The notes below the pieces were generated by a model. The model was not told where the DNA came from. It worked only from the letters and a program-made list of their open reading frames with translations, and ran no database searches. Source: Lachnospiraceae bacterium (GTDB taxonomy: Bacteria > Bacillota > Clostridia > Lachnospirales > Lachnospiraceae). Taken from it: a DNA stretch of 34,885 nt. The stretch spans positions 1 to 34,885 of the forward strand of contig JAJQGP010000069.1 in NCBI GenBank assembly GCA_021200475.1, written 5' to 3'. The position numbers and the translations under genes were made by a program. Below are positions 31,671 to 34,885 of the stretch, piece by piece (position 1 is the first letter of the stretch; the number at the start of each line of letters is the position of its first letter).

Positions 31671-32144
31671 ATATCATCTAAATGTGCAAAAACGCCAAAT
31701 GTCGTCATCAGCAAAGCGCGGCAGATTGGGATGGGGGAATGTCAAATGTGAAAATCTCTGTTCAGCAGATGGTGTGACCAGGCATGGCTGTATGTCGTAT
31801 ATCTGATTGCTGTCATTATGGCGGGATGCCTGCTCTGGAATTGGAGATGTGGGAGATTTCGCAGAAACTGGCCTGCGCGCTTGCAATCATCGTACCATGC
31901 CATATTTTTGAGGAAAACACTTTATCGGCCGGGTTTTATTATATGAACAATGTTGGATTCGGATCGAAAGAACCGCTGGTGTATCCCCAGGAACCGCTGC
32001 GCAAACATGGTTACCAATCTGGGGGCGGAAATCGTTATTGTCCTGCTGACATTTTCCGGCTCAGGAATATTGAGGCAAGCACTGTCACCCTTGAGACGAC
32101 ACACTGGCTAATTTGGAAATTATATTGAAAAAGGAGACAGAATT

Positions 32145-33506
32145 ATGGAAGACAAAAATGCAGAACTGATTTTAAAAGCACCTGTACACAGGGCCGTTCT
32201 CACAAATATTATTCCGTCCATTGTCAGCATGATCATGATGATGATCTACAATCTGGCAGATACGTTTTTCATAGGACAGACGCACGATCCTCTGATGGTA
32301 GCTGCAGTCTCGCTGGCAATGCCCATGTTTATACTTAATATGGGCTTCGGCAGTCTTTTCGGCGTTGGCGGAACTTCTCTGATTTCCCGCACGCTGGGAG
32401 CTGGCGATCATCAGAAAGTAAAGCACATTTCTGCGTTCTGCTTCTGGAACTGTGTGGGACTCGGCGTGATTCTTGCTGTAATTGTGATCTTCTTTGTCAA
32501 TCCGATATCCAGAATCCTTGGAGCCAGTGACGACACCCTTGAATATACCGCGCAGTATTTGAGAATCCTCGCCATCGGATACCCGTTCCAGATCACCAGC
32601 GGCTGCTTCAGCAATATCTTTCGTGCAGATGGGAAACCCAGGATTGCCATGACCGGCACGGTCTGTGGAAACATTATTAATATCATTCTGGACCCGATCC
32701 TGATTTTAGTTCTCGGATGGGGTATGGCCGGCGCCGCATTAGCGACAGTGATCGGAAATGTTTTCGCGTCTTGCTTTTATGCCGGAAATCTGCTGTTCCG
32801 AAAGACCTTCCTTTCCATGAACCCCAGAAATTATCGTGTGGGCGACGGGATTGCAACAGGGGTGTTTGCTATCGGTGTTCCGGCTTTCTGCAACAGCCTG
32901 ATGTCGAGTATTGCCTCCACTTGTGTCAATAATGTGATGGTTTCTTATGGAGATCTGTATGTGGCCGGACTGGGCGTAGCCATAAAAGTCGATTCGATCG
33001 CCACGCAGCTGGTCATGGGTTTAGGGGTCGGAGTCCAGCCGCTCTTCGGATACTGCTTCGGCGCGGGTGCGAAAAAGCGCTTTATGGAGATTCTGCGTTT
33101 CTCCCTGATTCTGGCCTTTATCGTGAGCGTTGTCATGACGATCGTTTGTTTCACCTTCGCAAAGCCGCTGGTTGGAGCTTTCCTGAGTGACCCGGAAGCC
33201 AAATCCTACGGGATTACCTTTTCAAGAATCTACCTCGCGTCCGCGCCGTTCATGGGGATTGCCTTTGTAATGACGAACGCAATCCAGGGTGCCGGCGCTG
33301 CAGTTCCCGCTCTCATCCTGTCCCTTTCCCGTCAGGGACTCTTCTTCATTCCAATCCTGCTCATCATGAATGCGATTTTCCATTCGCCGATTATGATAGG
33401 TGCGGCGCAGCCAACAGCGAATATCCTGACATGTATCCTGTCCATCATTCTGTTTATTGTGACTTATAAAGTCTACTTCAAGCGGATGGAGCCGTTACAA
33501 CCGTAA
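32145..33506 (+). CDS. MATE family multidrug/cation efflux transporter
   Basis: A 453-aa inner-membrane antiporter of the MepA/NorM superfamily that expels organic cations using an ion gradient. Twelve hydrophobic segments in two similar halves are apparent, beginning with IIPSIVSMIMMMIYNLADTF. Gly/Pro-rich loops such as MGFGSLFGVGGTSLISRTLG (about 66-85) are typical. AAGGAG lies 8 nt upstream of the ATG. The divergent TetR gene is the likely regulator. The gene is intact; substrate cannot be predicted. Confidence 0.93.
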   Translation: MEDKNAELILKAPVHRAVLTNIIPSIVSMIMMMIYNLADTFFIGQTHDPLMVAAVSLAMPMFILNMGFGSLFGVGGTSLISRTLGAGDHQKVKHISAFCFWNCVGLGVILAVIVIFFVNPISRILGASDDTLEYTAQYLRILAIGYPFQITSGCFSNIFRADGKPRIAMTGTVCGNIINIILDPILILVLGWGMAGAALATVIGNVFASCFYAGNLLFRKTFLSMNPRNYRVGDGIATGVFAIGVPAFCNSLMSSIASTCVNNVMVSYGDLYVAGLGVAIKVDSIATQLVMGLGVGVQPLFGYCFGAGAKKRFMEILRFSLILAFIVSVVMTIVCFTFAKPLVGAFLSDPEAKSYGITFSRIYLASAPFMGIAFVMTNAIQGAGAAVPALILSLSRQGLFFIPILLIMNAIFHSPIMIGAAQPTANILTCILSIILFIVTYKVYFKRMEPLQP

Positions 33507-33896
33507 GAGCCGGATACATACAAAAAAGTATCCGGGGAGAATGCTCAAAATTTAGTGTCATGTCCTTTTCCCCGAAAGTATTTCAAAGAGAAGGCAGATG
33601 CTGTTTCCGCCGGAATTGAAAATGTTTTTCCGTTTGCCTTCTGAGAAGCGATATTCAGTAGGAACTCATAAATGAATCGAAAATGAAAAAGGGAGTCAAT
33701 ATGGCTCCTTTTTTTGTCCTCATGCAGAAAAATGCGCCGGGAAGAATTCTCTCGGAAATCTTCTGCCCCTTCTCACTTTTGATTAACCTGCTATGACGCT
33801 TTTGAACGATAAATGTATATAACTTGAAGTACAGGTGAATATATACGGAAAGTGCGGGACTCCGTATATCCCATATAAACTGGATATTGCCGCTCC
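33507..33896. other. Region after the MATE gene
   Basis: Contains hairpin CCGGATAC...GTATCCGG (33510-33535) without a T run, a 7-bp inverted repeat GAAGGCA...TGCCTTC at about 33590-33645, and the terminator at 33685-33716. From 33717 to 33896 nothing recognisable was seen. Confidence 0.4.
33685..33716. terminator. Terminator downstream of the MATE gene
   Basis: AAAAAGG-G-AGTC and GGCT-CCTTTTTTT form a stem with the loop AATAT, with a long T run on the + strand and A run before it. Confidence 0.65.
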
Positions 33897-34124
33897 TTAC
33901 ATTTGATGGTGTATCTTAGCACAAAAATATTCATACAGGCAGTCCACCAGCGCCCGGTCACTTTTCTTTGTGCTGTTCGCCAGCTTTACAATCTGCGGAT
34001 GCGCCAGATAACTTACCTCCGTATGTCTGGAAAGCAGATACAAAACATGCTGTGACTGAATATCAGCATAATTTACCAGGCTCTTCTTCTTACGTTCTGC
34101 ATATCCTGCCGCATATAGCACCAT
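33897..34124 (-). CDS. Small protein of unknown function, possibly frame-disrupted at its 5' end
   Basis: 75 aa, coding-like (AERKKKSLVNYADIQSQHVLYLL, STKKSDRALVDCLYEYFC). The ATG at 34124 lacks a ribosome site. A better start, ATG at 34159 overlapping the previous gene stop as ATGA and preceded by GAGGGCGGAACAG, opens a different frame (MSRNEKKNDNGEWCYMRQ) that stops after 28 codons. One extra base near 34105 would join that start to this protein. It may be a frameshifted gene of a mobile element. No named family recognised. Confidence 0.5.
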   Translation of the reverse strand: MVLYAAGYAERKKKSLVNYADIQSQHVLYLLSRHTEVSYLAHPQIVKLANSTKKSDRALVDCLYEYFCAKIHHQM

Positions 34125-34155
34125 TCGCCGTTATCATTCTTTTTCTCATTCCTGC

Positions 34156-34421
34156 TCATCTGTTCCGCCCTCTTGCCATTGCATCCAGATCCTTATAGCA
34201 GGATACCGTCACACAGGGACGGCCTTTCGCATAGGGACAGCCATCGCATTTTGTTTTTTTGGGAGTCTCTGCCAGATAGTAGCAGTTGTTTTCTCCGAAA
34301 CACATCCGACCCTTTTGTTTTTTCCAGAAATAGCAGCCCTTACAGGAAGATGGACAGTCTGCATAGTACCGGACGCCTTCAATTACAATCGTTTTTTCCG
34401 TCTTTTCTGACTCTGGGACAT
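34156..34421 (-). pseudogene. Cys-rich small protein gene with a frameshift in an A6 tract
   Basis: The frame encodes a compact Cys-rich protein (DCPSSCKGCYFWKKQ, CFGENNCYYL, KCDGCPYAKGRPC; nine Cys), probably zinc-binding. Its frame has no start of its own and runs upstream into palindromic DNA (RVGFGKP), which is not credible. GGAGG at 34430-34434 and an ATG at 34421, spaced 8 nt, begin the neighbouring frame MSQSQKRRKKRL, which stops after 12 codons. Adding one A to the run at 34392-34397 fuses the two as MSQSQKRRKKTIVIEGVRYY. Either a recent mutation, slippage, or a base-calling error. Function unknown. Confidence 0.55.
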
Positions 34422-34477
34422 AAAAAATACCTCCATGAATTTTGATTTTGTTTTCGGATGCTCGCCACCCGAAAAAT

Positions 34478-34618
34478 CGAGTAGGAAACGGCTTGCCGAA
34501 TCCTACTCGCCCGCGCGGCGCTGGATGTCCAGTGGACATCCGTTTAGCGCCGACCGAAGCGGAGCAGAGACCCGGGTACGGCTTCAGCCGCAAAAATCCC
34601 TGCCCGCTCTGCGCAAAA
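34478..34618. repeat. Composite intergenic palindrome, copy 9
   Basis: A 32-nt palindrome at 34478-34509 (CGAGTAGGA ... CGGC-TT-GCCG ... TCCTACTCG) is 28 of 32 identical to 12004-12035. A nested hairpin follows: CGGCGCT at 34516-34522 pairs with AGCGCCG at 34546-34552 and encloses GGATGTCC-AGT-GGACATCC. CGGCT/AGCCG near 34578 begins a region like the two-hairpin module. Confidence 0.65.
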
Positions 34619-34666
34619 ATAGCCCGCCTGTGTGCTGCTTTTAAGCAGAAACAGACGGACTATGTA

Positions 34667-34834
34667 CAGCTAAGAAAGGATTGTGTTCTGTTAGCAAAAT
34701 GGAATTTTTCTTAGCTGGAAGCCCTTTTTTCTTAGCTGCCCGGCTAAGAAATTCTCAAAATCTTAGCTGGGACTGAACCTGACGACTTTCGTTAGCCAAT
34801 AAAAAAAGCGGAACCTGTTTTCGTGTCAGCTAAC
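34667..34834. repeat. Cluster of TTAGC motifs, site B
   Basis: Eight TTAGC cores on either strand in 168 bp: 34667, 34690, 34710, 34731, 34743, 34762, 34791 and 34829, several as CTTAGCTG. Two form the hairpin CTTAGC-TGCCCG-GCTAAG (34731-34748). AGCTAAGAAAGG is shared with site A. The rest of the window to 34885 shows nothing else. Confidence 0.6.
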
Positions 34835-34885
34835 TAATACTTCCCACATGAAAAATCGCCAAAGTGCCTTATTTTGAGCGGATTT

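Larger units (their letters stand above)
31539..32144. other. Divergent TetR-MATE intergenic region with possible gene remnant
   Basis: 606 bp. The left part holds the TetR operator and promoter, and several AAATGTC motifs at 31663-31752. From about 31750 to 32130 there are overlapping open stretches on the + strand, one with a hydrophobic segment (LYVVYLIAVIMAGCLLW) and another running on to 32128. Neither has a ribosome site or a recognisable family, and they look like a decayed gene. No good promoter for the MATE gene was found. Confidence 0.4.

Noticed and set aside
31784-32128. 114-codon open frame before the MATE gene
   Set aside because: No ribosome site, unusual composition and competing frames; more likely a decayed gene.

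Overview
The window looks like chromosome of a low-to-mid-GC Gram-positive anaerobe of the class Clostridia, most likely family Lachnospiraceae. That is an inference from gene style: AGGAGG-type ribosome binding sites, sigma-A promoters with 16-18 bp spacers, a lipoprotein beside a MacB-like exporter, a Clostridia-type DEDD exonuclease, and intergenic palindromes. No rRNA, tRNA or CRISPR array was recognised.

Layout. 1-1340: a DEDD exonuclease (+) and a shared terminator. 1380-4050: a D,D-carboxypeptidase followed by a degenerate tyrosine recombinase (-). 4120-11849: a five-gene exporter operon (-) with two adaptor proteins, a MacB-like permease, a lipoprotein and the ATPase. 12184-14550: ftsH (-). 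14874-16496: pyrG (+), divergent from ftsH. 16628-19511: an alpha/beta hydrolase, a HEPN/nucleotidyltransferase pair and a Uma2 nuclease (-). 19563-24840: a + strand cluster with a circularly permuted ATP-grasp protein, an alpha-E protein, a transglutaminase-like protein and two M14/AstE-like proteins. 25030-27382: a GH42 beta-galactosidase (-). 27648-29230: an AlbA_2/ATPase regulator-like gene preceded by an operator array. 29273-30316: an internally deleted IS1634-type element. 30769-33506: a TetR regulator divergent from a MATE exporter. 33897-34885: two small, probably damaged ORFs and repeats.

The most interesting parts are four. First, the ATP-grasp/alpha-E/transglutaminase/M14 cluster, a candidate peptide-forming and peptide-trimming pathway in which the second M14 protein has lost its zinc histidines. 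Second, the exporter, whose lipoprotein and permease carry the same 14-residue acidic repeat. Third, families of intergenic palindromes whose stems keep pairing while their bases change, including a two-hairpin module found at four sites. Fourth, an array of TTCTTATGTT half-sites before the AlbA_2 gene, and clusters of TTAGC motifs at two distant sites.

All family assignments come from reading motifs in the translations; no database search was run. Promoters and terminators are pattern calls.
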